Notes under the pieces: model-generated | Told to the model about the DNA's origin: nothing | The model's input: only the letters and a program-made list of their open reading frames with translations | Databases searched by the model: none | Translations under genes and position numbers: made by a program | Assembly (NCBI GenBank): GCA_024345305.1 | Contig: BRON01000010.1 | Location: 868,001 to 932,000, forward strand | DNA: 64,000 nt | Reading direction: 5' to 3' | Source of the DNA: Mrakia gelida | Lineage: Eukaryota > Basidiomycota > Tremellomycetes > Cystofilobasidiales > Mrakiaceae | Shown: positions 1 to 12,900 of the stretch, piece by piece | How the letters are laid out: each line of letters starts with the position of its first letter | Numbering within the stretch: the first letter of the stretch is position 1

Positions 1-290
1 TCGGTTCCTCACTCGCTCTCCTTGCTCTCTTTCGTCGATCACGTGCTGATCGTTCTCTCGTCCCGCATACAGGCTGGACCATCCACTCTCTACACTATCA
101 TATACCCATCAAAACTTGCTTCAACTCCCTCTCCATTCCCAGATAATCGTCCTAAATAAGTCGTCGTTGGCTTTCTCGCGACTCCTCTTCGCGGTCTCCC
201 GTCCCTCTTCCCTCTCGACATCGCTGAACTCGCCTCGTTCTTCTTCTCAAGACACCCACCCACAGTCCTTTGGAACAGCCATCACTAATT

Positions 291-582
291 ATGCATCGCG
301 GTTTCACTCGTGAGTGTCCCTTTTCGCTCTTGCCTCGACAAAGAACGACGCGACCGGAACGCCTCGAGTCGAGCTCGGCTGACAAGCTTCTTCCTCTTCC
401 CCACAGGTATACACCCACACACACTCTCTCGTCTGATTTGTCCTTCACTACCACGTCTCCCCTTAATAGATGACTCTTCGTCGTCGTTGTTTGCCTCGCG
501 ATGTTTTCGAGAGCACTTTTGGAGTACTCAAGCTAAACTGGTCTGTTCCCCAAGTCTTTCAGGTGAAAATTTGGTCCGCTGA
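291..582 (+). CDS. Possible small two-exon ORF, unknown
   Basis: ATG at 291 is followed after 19 bases by GTGAGT, a CTGAC branch-like site and a CCCACAG acceptor. Splicing here keeps the frame open to TGA at 580-582 and gives a peptide of about 64 residues. No domain, signal peptide or family is recognised, and the peptide is Ser/Leu/Arg-rich and of low information. The intron looks real; the coding status is doubtful. It may instead be part of a 5' untranslated region or a longer unrecognised gene. Confidence 0.18.
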
Positions 583-1175
583 GACTATCTAAACGGTCTC
601 AAAACGTCGAACAAACGGATCGACTTCGTCGAGCGTGCGACGCGTTAAGCGAAATTGAGCTCGTGAGGGTACTCGGATCTTGAGTTCGTATTCTATCCGC
701 ATTATAAATGGTGAGAGAAATAATTGGTATAGGTTTCACATCGCTAGGTTCTCTTTCTCTCCGTTCTCCATCGTTCTTTGTGAACTCGACGCGTCGGGAT
801 GGGATCTTCAGCTGAACTTCTACCTTTCTTCTCTCCCCCTTCCTTCCCTTCCGTCTGTCTCAGTAATGGGTTTCCACGCTCTCGACTCACACTTTCCTGT
901 TCTTTTCATCCTCATCCTCACCAGTGAGTTGAAGTCGCTAGGTCACAACTTCACGACGCGTCCAAGTCTCCGACTGTCGAGGCTCGCCCTTCGCGGCTCT
1001 CAGCTAGCACGAGGATTTGTCGTTCAGGACGTGATTCTATACGACACAGGTGCATACTACTGACGCTGCTGTAGATCTCCAGCGGCGCAGGCATTCCACA
1101 TCACTCAACGAACCAGACTTCGCGTTTCGAGTCAACTCGCCCAAAATTCGAAGCTCCTTCTTGCCGACTGTTATC

Positions 1176-1194
1176 AACCGAGCCTAGCTCGGTT
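1176..1194. repeat. Perfect hairpin, 8-bp stem with 3-base loop
   Basis: AACCGAGC and GCTCGGTT flank the loop CTA. A related hairpin with 7-bp arms (ACCGAGC/GCTCGGT) occurs at 57555-57575. The function is unknown. The sequence after it superficially resembles a tRNA D-arm but no complete tRNA fold could be built. Confidence 0.5.
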
Positions 1195-1788
1195 GGGTAG
1201 GGCGCTGTACTGCTTGGAGACTCAGATTCGCTACCAAGCGGCCTGAGGAGAGAGTGCGAGACGAAACGACGTCGAAGCCTGGGTGACGGAGAGATCTATG
1301 TTATCGGGCGAGCTGTCGGGGTAATTGGGCGCGCTGTTCTTTTGAGCTTCGAGCGGTAGATCAGAATGAGTGAGAGCGAGGAAGGGAAGAGGAAGCACGG
1401 AGGGATGGTCGAAACAAAATCGAAGGTGGCTGGCTGGGCCGACGCGCGCGGGTTCGATCCTTGGGTTATGACTCGTTTTGGACAACATTTTCAAGGCTCG
1501 TGAACAAGTCAACCGCTTCCCATACCTCCCGTGATACTATCTGCACTCAGAGTTATACTCTCGCCCATCGGTTCTGCTCTCTTTCGTGCGACCACGACGC
1601 GTCGTCAACTTCACTCCAAACTCACCCTCCCTTCTTTCGTCCCCTCTCTCCTCGTCTCCTACACCTCCGATTCAACCCAGCCAGCGCAGAAGCAGTCCTA
1701 AATAGTCGTTACATAACAAGACAGATAAACCAAACGTAACACCACTCCTCTCTCTCCCTTCCTCGCGCCTCGTCCTCAAAACCCAAGA

Positions 1789-4700
1789 TTACTTCGCTCC
1801 TCGTCCCCTTCCCCCACCTCCAGGTCCCCCCGTTCCTCCCGACCCCGTCGCGTCCTTGAGAGCGTTGTCCAGAGCGTATCGATGGTTCCTCACGATCCTG
1901 CTCTTCTTCCCGTCGGGGAGAGGAGAGTCGTCGAGTTCTGCGGACGAGACGCGGCGAGGATGGATTCGGGTCAGCGCTTCGTTCTCGTAGTTTCGTCTCG
2001 AGAGAAAGGAAGGAGGGAGAGACACTCACGACTAGCGTTCCTCTTCCTATCCTCCGACGAGGCTGAGGCAGTCTCGGCGACGACAGCGTGGGGGGGAGGA
2101 TCTCGATCTCGACTCGAAAGTCGTTCAGGAAGGGTCGAGGCCGACGACGACGAGGTTGCTGCTGCTGCAGTCGCTCCGAACTTGGAGGACAAAGGAAGAC
2201 CGCTCGAGCTGACTGGGACGATGCGATCCGAGAGTCTGGTGGAGGAGGAGGGGACGTCGTGGGAGCGAGAGGAGGAGGAGTGGCGAGAGTCTCGGTCGTC
2301 CGTTCGCTGGAGAAGAGAAGGAGAGGAAGTCAGCGCATGCGCCAGGACAGGATGGAGGAACTGATAAAGCAGAAACTCACATCGGTAGTCCTCGACGGTT
2401 CACGCTCCCTTCGACTCCTGCTATCTCGAGGGTCCCTGTCGATTCCTCGCTCCGACTTCTCGACGTCCCTCGAGAGCGACGACGACGAGGATTTATCCTT
2501 GGGAGCATCTCGAGGGTCTCGGCTCTTCCTATCCTTGTCGCTGCTTCGATCGATCCGAGGCGGGGAGGCTGAACGACGTCTTGAGCTCGAAGAGGAAGAT
2601 GGGAGCTGAAGAAAAGAGCAAGCAGGGAGAGCCAAGGTCAGGTTCGATTCCGAAAGCTCGACTCGAGGGAAAGAAAGACGCGTCGACCTCACCTCCTTAT
2701 CTGTCTTGAGCCTTTTGGGATCCCTCTCATCCCGACTGTTATGAGGAGACCTCGCTCTCGAGTGTGGCGGCGTATCCCTTCCTCCAACGTTATCCCTCCC
2801 TCTCCTCGACGAAGCGAACGACTCGTTCCTCCTATCCGACCCTCTCGGATCCCTCGGATCTCGATCGTTCCTCCCTCCACTGGCTCGACGAGGATCTCTA
2901 TCCCTATCCCCGTTACGATCTCCTCTATCCCTCTCCCTATCTCGATCGTCTCCTCCTCCTCCGAGTCGACTCTTGTTGAGCGTGCTCTCTCGATCCGCGA
3001 GTTTCCGATCCTCGCGATCCTTTTCGCTCTCCTTGTCGACGGTTCGACGGGATCCTGAGCGAGTAGAGTGGGAGCTTTCGACGGAGCCGCTTCGGGAGTT
3101 CTTGGCTGGAGGAGGGGTTCGGCTTCGACGGCGAGAGGAGCGAGAAGGGGAGGTGGCTCGGTCGCGTCCTCCTGAGGTTCGAGAGGGTGGTGGACTTCGA
3201 TCTCGAGAGGAGGTGCTGGGCTTCGTGCTAGAGCTGGAACGGACGTCGACCGCATCTCGGGTTGAGCTGGGTCCGGCGGGAGGCTGCATGTCGAGCGTTC
3301 GAGCTGGTCCGGAAGCGGAGGTTTGACGATGAAGTGATGATTGCTGAGCTCGAGGACCTTTTGGTAGCTCCTTGGTGGAGAGAGCGTCCGACCTCAGAGT
3401 CTCCGTCCTCGACGACTCGGCTCTCTCTGATCTCATTCCAGACGAGGAAGGTGAAGCGGGAGGAGCCCTGGAAGACGAAGCAAGAAAAAGGTCAGCTCGA
3501 AGAGACGAAAGGACGAGGCGAAGTCGAGAAAAGCAGACTGACCTCGATGAAGGTGCCGCTGCAGGCTTTCCATTCTCCTTCTTGACCGAAGAGTCCTCCT
3601 TCTTGGAATCCGACTTTCCGTTCGAGGAGCCTGCTCCGTTCGAGGGACCTGTGGGTATCGAGCCTGATTCGTTCTTGACGGTTCCGTTTCGAGACGACGA
3701 TCCGTTCGACTGCTGAACGAGGGCCTTGGGACCGGAGGGGAGAGGTTTTTCGGCGACGACGGGCTTCGAGTCCTTGGATTCGGTGGCAGCAACGACGGGC
3801 TTGTCCTCGACTGGCTTGGACGACGCGACGACGGAGGAGGGAGCGACCTCGACGGGTTTGGGCTTGACGTCCTCGTCGACTTTAGGTTTCGACGACTCCT
3901 GAGGAACCGAAGCTGGAGTGTCGACGGTAGCAGAGGTGGGCTCGGACCTGGCGGGAGTGTCGGCTCGAGCGAGAGGAGAGGAAGGGGAGATAGGAGTGCT
4001 CTCGGCGGCGAGAGCGACGGTCTTGTTGACGAGAGGAGAGGCGGCAGCGGAGCGAGGAGTTCCCTGCGAGAGCGAGGACGAAGAGTACGGGAAAGTCAGC
4101 TCGAGCATCCATAGGCACTCGAAGAAGTCTAGAAAGAAGCACACACAGCCTTGACAACCTCAGGAGCTCGGAACTGAGTGATGGGAATCCACTTGGGCTT
4201 GAGCTTCGCCATCTGCGACGAGTACCTGCGAAAGCCAAACGAGCGAACGTACGAGCAAACGAAAGTTCAGCCACGACTTCCTCTTCGTCTCGAAGGACAA
4301 GCAAGAACTGAGGAAAGATGGAAGGACGGGGAGAGGGACGTACGACTGCAACAAAAGCTTGAGATCCTCCCTCGTCTCGTCGGCGATAGCAGACTTAAGT
4401 TTCTTCTCCATCTGTTCTCCCAATCCAGCCTCTCTCGGGAAGAAAGGAAGGATCTTCTGCAGCAAGATGACGACGTTCTTGATATGCATGTACTCCTTCG
4501 AGTCCACACACGTTTCGAAGGCCTAACGAAACGAACGAAAAGGTCAGAAACCTCGCCTCAAGCCTTCTTCTTCCCAACCCAACCGAACCGCAAACTCAAA
4601 AGCGAGAGAGAGGAGCAATCACTCACAGCAGTCAACCTCTTATGCCACTTATGCATGACCTTCCTGTACCCGTTCCAGGGAAGCAGCTCTTCCTTGGTCA

Positions 4701-7700
4701 TCTGGGACGACATGGTCTGTCGAAGGAGTTTGGCTCGGAATCCAGGAAGGACGGATTCCTTATCTCCTGCCTTCTCGCCAGCTTTGACTCCGCAGGCTTC
4801 CTTGATGTACTTGTCCTCGTCCTCCTGCCAGGGCATGAGGTCTTGCAGGCAGTCGTGGACGTAGCGGGCTGAAAGAGGAAACGAAGCGAGAAAGAAGGTG
4901 GGTTAGGTTCGACGCGCTCGGATCGAACGGATGGACGAGGGTGGAGGGAGAGGGGAGGGAAGCGAGACGAACCGTAGTTCCGAGCTTCGTTCTCGGTGAG
5001 AGCTGAGAGGAGAGGAGCCATCCATTCGGTGAAGGTGTACTGGAGGGCGAACGAATGAACGAAAGTCAGCTCGACGTTCAACTCGACTCGACCAAGCCCA
5101 CTCGACGAAACCACGACTCGAGAGGGCGGCGACAGACTCACACCATCGTGGTACCACAAGCTAGCAAAGTTCTGAGTCCCCATCGAATGCATCATCTTGA
5201 TGAACTTGGCGCAGAAGGCGGCGTCCTCGAGGGAGAGCAGCACTCGAGGGTAGATGCAGTGCTGGTAGACTTGTTGGTTGACGATCTTGCAGTCGGGGAA
5301 CTCTGCGATGGGAAACCAGAAGCCAAAAGGGCGAAGAGTTTGGTCGTCAGCGGTGGTTCGAAGAAGAGAAGTGAGAAAACGAGAAGCGAAGTCGCTCTTC
5401 GTCGAAACGAAACCCGAGACGCGTCGAATCGCTCGTTCAAACTCACTCCTGAACCAAAGCATCTTCTCCGTCCCGAGTCGCCTCCTCGTCGCCGCATACA
5501 ACTCCATCTGTTCGTTCCTCTCCTCGGTCAAGACCGTGACCTTTCCATTCACCCTAGCCTTATCGGCTCTCCACTCGTCGGTGTTCTGAGCGGAGGAGGG
5601 GTATCGGGAGAGTTCCTTGTCGGCCTTGAGGAGTCGTTCGATCTCGTGCTGGTAGGTGGCGAGAGGGACCTCGATGTCGTAAGGGGAGAGTTGCCAAAAG
5701 GTGACGAAGAAGGGGGCACTGTGACGAGAGAGGAAGGGAGGTCAGATGGGAGAGGAAGGGAAGGAGGAGGAGGGGAGGAGGAGGAGGGAGAGTGTGCGAG
5801 CGAACGAACCCCATGAATTTGATGGACTCGTTGGGGAAGTACTTGGAGACCTCGGAGATGACGGGGATGAGGAGAGGGTGGAACTTCTTCTGCGAGAGTC
5901 GAAGAAACAGAAGGGTCGAGTCAGCGAAAACTCGTCGAGGAAGAGAGACGCGTCGAAAATCGAACGAACCATCCTCGCCGTATCCGAATCAACTCCCTCG
6001 ATCTCTCCAGCAACAACGACCCCGTTCGAAGAGACCACGATCTCCGGCGGCGAGGGTACGGGAGTAACAGGCTTCTTGCTCTCCTTGAGTTCTTGACGAA
6101 GTCGAGCTTCCTTCGCCGCTGGGGTTTCGGCGGGAGTCTTCATCTTGAGGTCGTAGACCTGCAGCGAACGAACGAAGAACAACAATCACGTTAGCGAGGT
6201 GGTTACGAGACGGGAGGGAAAGTAGGAGGGAAGGACAGACTCGCCTTGACAGCGTGGGAAAGCTTGGGTCGAAGGATGTGGAAGGCGAGAGCGGGAGGGA
6301 GGTCGTAGTTGGTCGCGAGTTCGGTGAAGGAGGGGATGAGGTCGGCGTATTTCTCTGGTCCGATGCTCTGGACGAGGAACTCGACGTATTGGAGGAAAAC
6401 TTCCGTTGACTGTGATGACGAGAGAAAGGGAAGGAAGGAGGTCAGTTCGTGTTCGAAAAAAAGGAAAGACGGGACGCGTCGACTCGAACCAAGCAACAAC
6501 GATGACTCACGCTATCGAACAGCGTCGACAGATGCTTCATATGAGCCTCCTCATCGGGCACCGTAAACAAACACCTATCCCTCGTCTGAGCCACCACGAT
6601 CAACAACGGCAACGTCATCTTCTCCTCTTCCAAACTCGCCACCAACGTCGGTGCACTCTTCGTCGTCAACCCTCTCTTCTCGACGGGAGCCTGGGTCCTC
6701 ATCTCCACTCCCGGTTGGGGAGGAGGTTTCGACGTCGGTACCGTCGGGTTGACCGCTTCTCCTCGAAGGTTGGGTCCTCCTCCTAGGGCGGAAACCTGGG
6801 TGTCCGAGAGGTTGGCGAGAGGATCGATCCCTGTCATGGCGGAGAGAAGTTCTCGAAGGATGATGAGATCCTTGGAGGAGCCGGCCCGAAGTTGGTTGGC
6901 GACGTATTGGAAGATGGGTTTGTGGTCGATGGCGAGGTGGTACCGACGACAGAGCTCTCCTGCGAAGGCGGCGAGACCTGAGGAGGAAGAAAGGGACGCG
7001 ACGAGAAATGAGGTCAGCTCTCGCTCGTTCACGCTCGACTACCTCTCCACTTAAACCATACGAAGAAAAAAGAAGGACTCACTCTTCAACCAAAGCGAAA
7101 CACTCGTCCCATCCACCTTCGTTCTCTCCTTCGCCGGATTCGAGAACGCATCCAGCAGCACGAAGATCAACACATCCGCTCCGAGGGGCGTGATAAACCT
7201 CGCACTCTCCACCACCGGTTTCACCAAATTATCGTAACTCTGAATCTGTCTCAACACCACCCCCCACACGATCGTTGGATCCGAGTGACTGAGCTTTCCC
7301 AACGACCTCGCATGAAGCTTGAGGTCGTCCTTCGAGACTCGTCTCAGGACAGCTTTGGTATCCCTCTCGGCGATGGCTCCTTGGACTTTGAGCTGGAGGG
7401 AGTCGCTGTAGGAGGTTTTCCAGGATCCGTAGAAGCCATAGCGCGTGGGGACGGGGTAGAGGGAGAGGAGGGACCAGATTTCGTGGGAGGTTGGGGAGCC
7501 GCCGAGGAGGGAGAGGGAGGGGAGGAAGATGAGTCGGATGGGGAGGGACCAGCGAGGGAGGATGGTCGGATCCGTGGGGTGCTAGGAAAGATAAATCGAA
7601 CGAAGAGAAGTCAGTAAAGAGAAGGAGGAAGAGGAGAGAGAACGGAAGATGGGGCTGAGGCTCACATCCTGAATGTCCTTGACGGCAAGTCGAATCAACG

Positions 7701-9833
7701 AAACCAACATCCTCGCGTCCCTCCCGACCAACGCTCCCAACGACCTCAACGCCCTGTTGACTCCCTTCTCGTCCTCAAACAGCTCGTCCACCGACTCGAT
7801 CCTCCCCACCTGCTCCTCCCACTCGGGATAGAAGTACACCCACTCCGTCGCGTCCGTCTCGAGAGGAGGAGGAGCGATCAATGTCAACGTCTTCTTCCCT
7901 CCCTTCGCCTTCCCTTTCCCCATCTCGGGTACGAACGGCGAGCACTTCTCCAGCAACGGAGCAAGCGTGTAGGTCATGTTCCGGAGTTGAAGATCTGCGA
8001 TCTCGGGGTAGGCGTTGGGGAGATGAGGGAATCGGGTGAGGAGGTAGGTGATTTGAGCTGAGGCTCCGACGGCGAGGAGGGAGGTGAAGAGAGCGATTTT
8101 TTGGTCTGGGAGAGGGAGGTCGGGGAGGGGTGGTGGTGGTGGAGCGGCTGCTGCTGGAGGAGCGTTGGGGTTGGCTGGGAGTTTGTTGGATAGGGAGGAG
8201 GAAGGAGTGGGTTCGTCGTCGACGAGGGGAGCTGCTGAGGCCAGGAGCGCGTTCCCGATGGAGTTCCGAGCGAGTTGGTTGACGGCTGAACGGTGACGAG
8301 ATTCGTGCTTGGCCATCTCGGATTCGTTCGGAGAGAGCTGTAGACGAGAAAGAAAGGGTGTGAGTTCTGGTACTCGGACGGAGAAGGGAAGAAAGAGAGG
8401 AGACTCGACTCACATGCTCCCAAAGCTCCTTGAGCTTCACTAACCCTTCCCTGATCAAGATCGCGGCCATCAAGACCATCTCCTTCGGTGCCTCCTGTCC
8501 CGACCTCATGACGGTCTGATCCTGGTAGTGCTTGAACTTGAATCCGAGGACCTGAGCTGCTACCGAGCTTCCCGACTCTCCTGCGAGGTCCATCTTGTCG
8601 CTGTTGATGACTTCGGAGGAGGGAGGCGAGGACCAAGCTGAGCAGTGAAGGAGGTCGATGAAGAAGCGATGGTGGACGAGGAGGGAGGAAATGAAGGCGT
8701 CGAAGATGAGGTCGAGGGTTCGGGAAGGGTCGAGGTCGAAGTAGCCTGGGTGAGGCGAAGGAGGGAGAGAGGTGTGAGGTCAGAGAAGGAAGGAAGGCGA
8801 GCTGAGGAGAGGATGAAACGAACCGATGATACCCATGACTCGCTTCCAGACCTCCTTGGCACGCTTCTTCCTCGATACGGAGTCTGGTAGAGATGAAGAG
8901 AGGAAGGACAGGACGTCAGGATGGGCGAAAGGGAGGGAAGGGAAGGAAAGGAGGAGAGGTCGAGCGAGCTGACCTTCACGATCGAACCCAGTCTCCGGGT
9001 TGCTCCCTGGTCCAAGAGTCTCTCTACTCGTGAGGAGGATGATAAGGAGAGAGAATCCTTCGGACGACTCTCGAAGAAGGTTGTACTTCTTGAGCGAGAA
9101 GCTGGATAGGAGAAGCGAACGAAGGTGAGGGAGGGAAGGTCAGCTCTCTCTCGCGCGTCCTCGACTCGACTCCCTTCCTTCCTTCGTTGTACTCACAAGG
9201 TGACGGTCCCGAGCCTGGTCGACTTCTTGATCATCGTCTGAGTACCTGTCCCGATGGAAGCTCCGACCTTCTCGAGGAAAGCGAAATCGAATCTATCCCA
9301 GAGCGGGACGGGGACGAGTTTGGAACCAAAGAGAGCCTTGCAGAGATCGTTCCAGACCTTCTTCTCCTTGTCAAGTCCAGCCTTGACCTTGGGATCCAGA
9401 GGAGTGGATCCAGAGCTAGCGGCGACGAGGGTGTCCTCGAGTTCTGCGTCTGCTTGCCATAGGGCGTCTGCGAGATGCTCCGAGAGGAGCGAGACGGGAG
9501 GGGAGGTTGAGGTCGAGGTGGAAGGAGTCGAGGAGGACGTCGAAGGAGGGGACGAGATGGATTGGAGGAAGGTGACGAGGGATTCTTTGGGTATCGAAGG
9601 TTGAGAGTGTCGAAGGAGGGTATACAGGATTAGATGGGAAGCGATCGGATCCGAGAGGGAGGAAGTGAGGAGAGACGATCTGGGAAGGGAAGGAAGGAGG
9701 GGAGAAGGAGAAGAGAGGTCAGCTCGACTCGTTGGCTCTACCCTTCAGGAGACCGTATAGATATCGCGACTCACAGGATGCCTTGTTCTCCATCTTCCCA
9801 GGATGCTATGGCTGTTTTTACTTTGGATTCCAT
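1789..9833 (-). CDS. THO2: THO complex subunit 2 (Tho2/THOC2)
   Basis: Largest subunit of the nuclear THO/TREX complex, which couples transcription to mRNA packaging and export. The chosen ATG at 9831-9833 opens MESKVKTAIASW and splices in frame into the second exon. Many short introns interrupt the gene; the spliced protein is estimated at about 1,900-2,000 residues. N-terminal helices include LTRFPHLPNAYPEIADLQLR (about 8040-7975), typical of THOC2. The Tho2 core includes LRELLSAMTGIDPL (about 6860-6820) and FWQLSPYDIEVPLATY (about 5710-5650), the latter highly characteristic of the family. The C-terminal part (about 4050-1800) is low-complexity, rich in RD, RS and KE, as in other THO2 tails, and ends in a Gly/Arg stretch before TAA at 1789-1791. 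The gene is divergent from NEO1. Exact exon ends in the tail are less certain than the core. Confidence 0.93.
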
Positions 9834-9962
9834 CTCTTCAGGAAAAGGGAGGAAGTGGTTTGAAGAGAGACCCAGCTTGGCCTCCTCCTCGAAAGCCAAT
9901 CTCCCTTCCCCTTGCGCTCGTCGTGTTGCTCTCAACGTCGACTTGCCTCTCTGAATCCACGT
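9834..9962. promoter_or_regulatory. Compact divergent promoter THO2/NEO1
   Basis: Only 129 bases separate the start codons of THO2 (minus) and NEO1 (plus). The interval must hold both 5' untranslated regions or they overlap. It contains pyrimidine-rich stretches and no clear TATA box. Confidence 0.6.
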
Positions 9963-12900
9963 ATGGGTTCTTCGTCTTCACCTATACCCCTCCAACCTAT
10001 CAACCGTCCAGTTTCACGTCCCAACACCTTCTCTTCCATGTCCTCCAATCCATCCTCCTCGTCCAAACAGCAAACGAGGTTCAAGTCGAGATTCTCGCAG
10101 CCAACAAGGGACGACAACAGAGACGACGACGAAGAGAGCGAGACTCTCCTTTCGAGGGATCGAAGGCAGGATGAGGAGGACAGTCTACTAGAACAGGAGA
10201 CGGGAGAAGGGGAGGGAGCTGGAGAGGCAGGGAGGAAGGTGAGTCTCATCGACGGACGTGGAATCGAACGAAGCGAGCGAGCTCGGATTCATCTCCTTCT
10301 TCTTCTTCTTCTTCCTGATGTCTACTAGATGTCGATGCAACGGAATCGACCTTCGATACGGACGCCTCAAGACAAGTCTCGTACACTCCCTTTCAGAGCT
10401 TCACGTTCGTCCTTCGAGCTCTGCCTCCGCGAACCGATCCAACCGAGCTCATCACCTCCTTCCCTCTTGCAGTCAAGCTCAAGAACTCGTTCGCTGCCAA
10501 CACGATCAGCAACCAGAAGTACAACGTCGCATCTTTCATCCCCTTGGTCTTGTACGAACAATTCAAGTTCTTCTTCAACCTCTACTTCCTCCTCGTAGCC
10601 CTCTCCCAGTTCATCCCTGCTCTCAAGATCGGTGAGCTCTTCTCGTCCCTCTCTCTCTCCCCTCTCCCCTCTTCCTCGCTCACTCCTTCTTCGTTTCTTT
10701 TCTCGCTCCAAGGCTTCATCGTCACCTACGTCGCCCCTCTCGCGTTCGTCCTCCTCGTGACGATGGGCAAGGAAGCCTACGACGACTACCTCCGTTACCT
10801 TCGAGATCGAGAAGCCAACTCGGCTCGCTACCTCATCCTCGACTACACTCCCTTCTCAACCAACGCCCCCCCACCAACCTCCTTCCCTCCAACGAAAGCC
10901 GTACCCTCGTCGAGACTGCAAGTGGGCGATCTGGTGCTGCTGGAGAAGAACCAGAGGGTGCCCGCGGACATGGTTCTGCTCAGGACGAGCGATGCGAGTG
11001 GGACGGCGTTCGTGAGGACGGATCAGTTGGATGGGGAGACGGATTGGAAGTTGAGGGTTGCCGTGCAGAGTTTTCAAGGGATGACGGATGAGGAGCTGTT
11101 GAGTGTTGAGGCGGAGGTTTATGGTTAGTTCTCTCTTTCTTTCTTTCGCTCGTCTCGTCTCATTGCTGCCCTCCTGTCGCCCAACTCACCTCTCCCTCCT
11201 CCTTTCTTTCTCCTCAGCCGATCCCCCGATCAAAGACATCCACACCTTCATCGGAACCATCACCACCCAACCCTCCCCCAACCTCGACCCCTCCCTCCCC
11301 CCTCCCCAACCCAAAGTCGACCCTCTCACAGCGGAGAACGTCCTCTGGGCCAACACCGTCCTCGCTGCTGGATCCGCCATAGGGTTCGTCGTCTACACGG
11401 GACCGGAAACGAGAGCGGTGATGAATACGAGTCATCCAGAGACCAAGACGGGGTTGTTGGATTTGGAGATCAATAGGATGGCGAAGGTCAGTTCGAGCGA
11501 GGAGAGGAGACGCGTCGAGTGGAGGAGGGCTCGAAACTGATGTTTTTTGGTTCGTTTCGTTCGTTTTTGTTGACGGTTCGCGTGTGTAAGATCCTCTGTG
11601 CAGTAACCTTCGCGCTCTCAGTCTTCCTCGTCGCTCTCAACGGATTCAGAGGACAGTGGTTCATCTACATCTTCAGGTTCCTCATTCTGTTTTCGTCCAT
11701 CATCCCAATCAGGTTCGTCTGTTCTCCGCCCACTCCAACCCCTCTTGTCCTACCCTCCCTCCCACTCACCTTCCTTCCTCACCCCTCCTCTTACCTCTTC
11801 CCATCTCCTTCCCATCCTTTTCGCCTCGCTCTGCTCTGCGTTCACAGTCTCCGAGTCAACCTCGACATGGGCAAAACCGTCTACGCTCGTCAAATCCAGA
11901 ACGACCCTGAGATCCCTGGAACCATCGTTCGGACGAGTACGCTTCCGGAGGAACTGGGGAGGATCGAGTATCTGCTGAGTGATAAGACGGGGACGTTGAC
12001 GCAGAATGGTGAGCCACGAAACCCAACAGACGCGTCGAGTCGGGCGAAGAACGAACCGAATCGAAACGCGACGAGTCGAGCTGACCTCGTTTGCCTTCGG
12101 TTTTATCTCGTGTTTCGTTATTGCAGAGATGGAGATGAAGAAGCTTCACTTGGGAACGATGTCGTACGGGTTCGACTCGATGGACGAGGTGGCTCATCAA
12201 CTCGCGACTGCTTATGGATCGGAAGGTGAGTTGAGTTGGCTCGACGCGTCGTCCCTTGCCAGCCCTTTCTCGTTCCAAGCTCACTCTCGTTCTTCTCCTT
12301 TTGACCTTTCGGTAGCTCTCACCCCCCGCCGCTCCTCCTCCCTCGCAACCGGAGCCTTCCTCGCCACTCGAGGTCGAAGGGACATGTCCTCTCGAGTTCG
12401 AGACGCCGTTCTGGCTCTTGCTGTCTGTCATAACGTCAGTCGGCCCTTTTTTCTCGTCCCTTTTCGTCCCTTCCTTTTCGTGCCCTCCTTCCTTCGCTCT
12501 GACACATTCCCCGTTGCTTTTCACAGGTCACCCCCGTAGCAGGCGACGAAGGAATCACCTACCAAGCTTCCTCCCCGGACGAGGTCGCCATCGTTCGGTT
12601 CACCGAATCCGTTGGACTTACCCTCGTCTCGAGAGATCGAACGACCATGGGTCTTAAGACTCCCGATGGGACGCTCGAGACGTTCGAGGTGCTGGATATC
12701 TTCCCTGTTCGTTCTACGTCTCCCTCTCTTCTCGCTCGAGCTCGAGCGTCGAGCTGACTTCGTTGCTTCCGTCTCCCCTCCCTCCCTCCCTCCTCCCACC
12801 TCCCACCTCCCACCCACCATCAGTTCACCTCCGAATCCAAACGCATGGGGATCATCATCCGCGACTCCTCTGGCGAAACCATCTTCTACCAGAAAGGAGC

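Larger units (their letters stand above)
1..1788. other. Unassigned region downstream of THO2
   Basis: No protein family is recognised on either strand. The stretch has pyrimidine-rich tracts and intron-like segments, for example GTGAGT at about 310 to a CCCACAG acceptor at about 406, and a TCTCAG acceptor at about 863. It could hold the 5' part of an unrecognised gene or a non-coding transcript. A perfect 8-bp inverted repeat with a 3-base loop lies at 1176-1194. Open frames here are short and use codons unlike the strongly biased genes nearby. Confidence 0.5.

Noticed and set aside
1170..1470. tRNA-like sequence (TAGCTCGGTTGGGTAGGGC and a distant GGTTCGATCC)
   Set aside because: The D-arm-like part is really one side of a perfect hairpin. 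No anticodon stem or matching acceptor stem could be built, and the T-arm-like part is about 250 bases away with a poor stem.
1882..3792. Several long plus-strand ORFs opposite the THO2 tail
   Set aside because: They mirror the RD/RS-rich THO2 coding repeats on the other strand and have no family features of their own.
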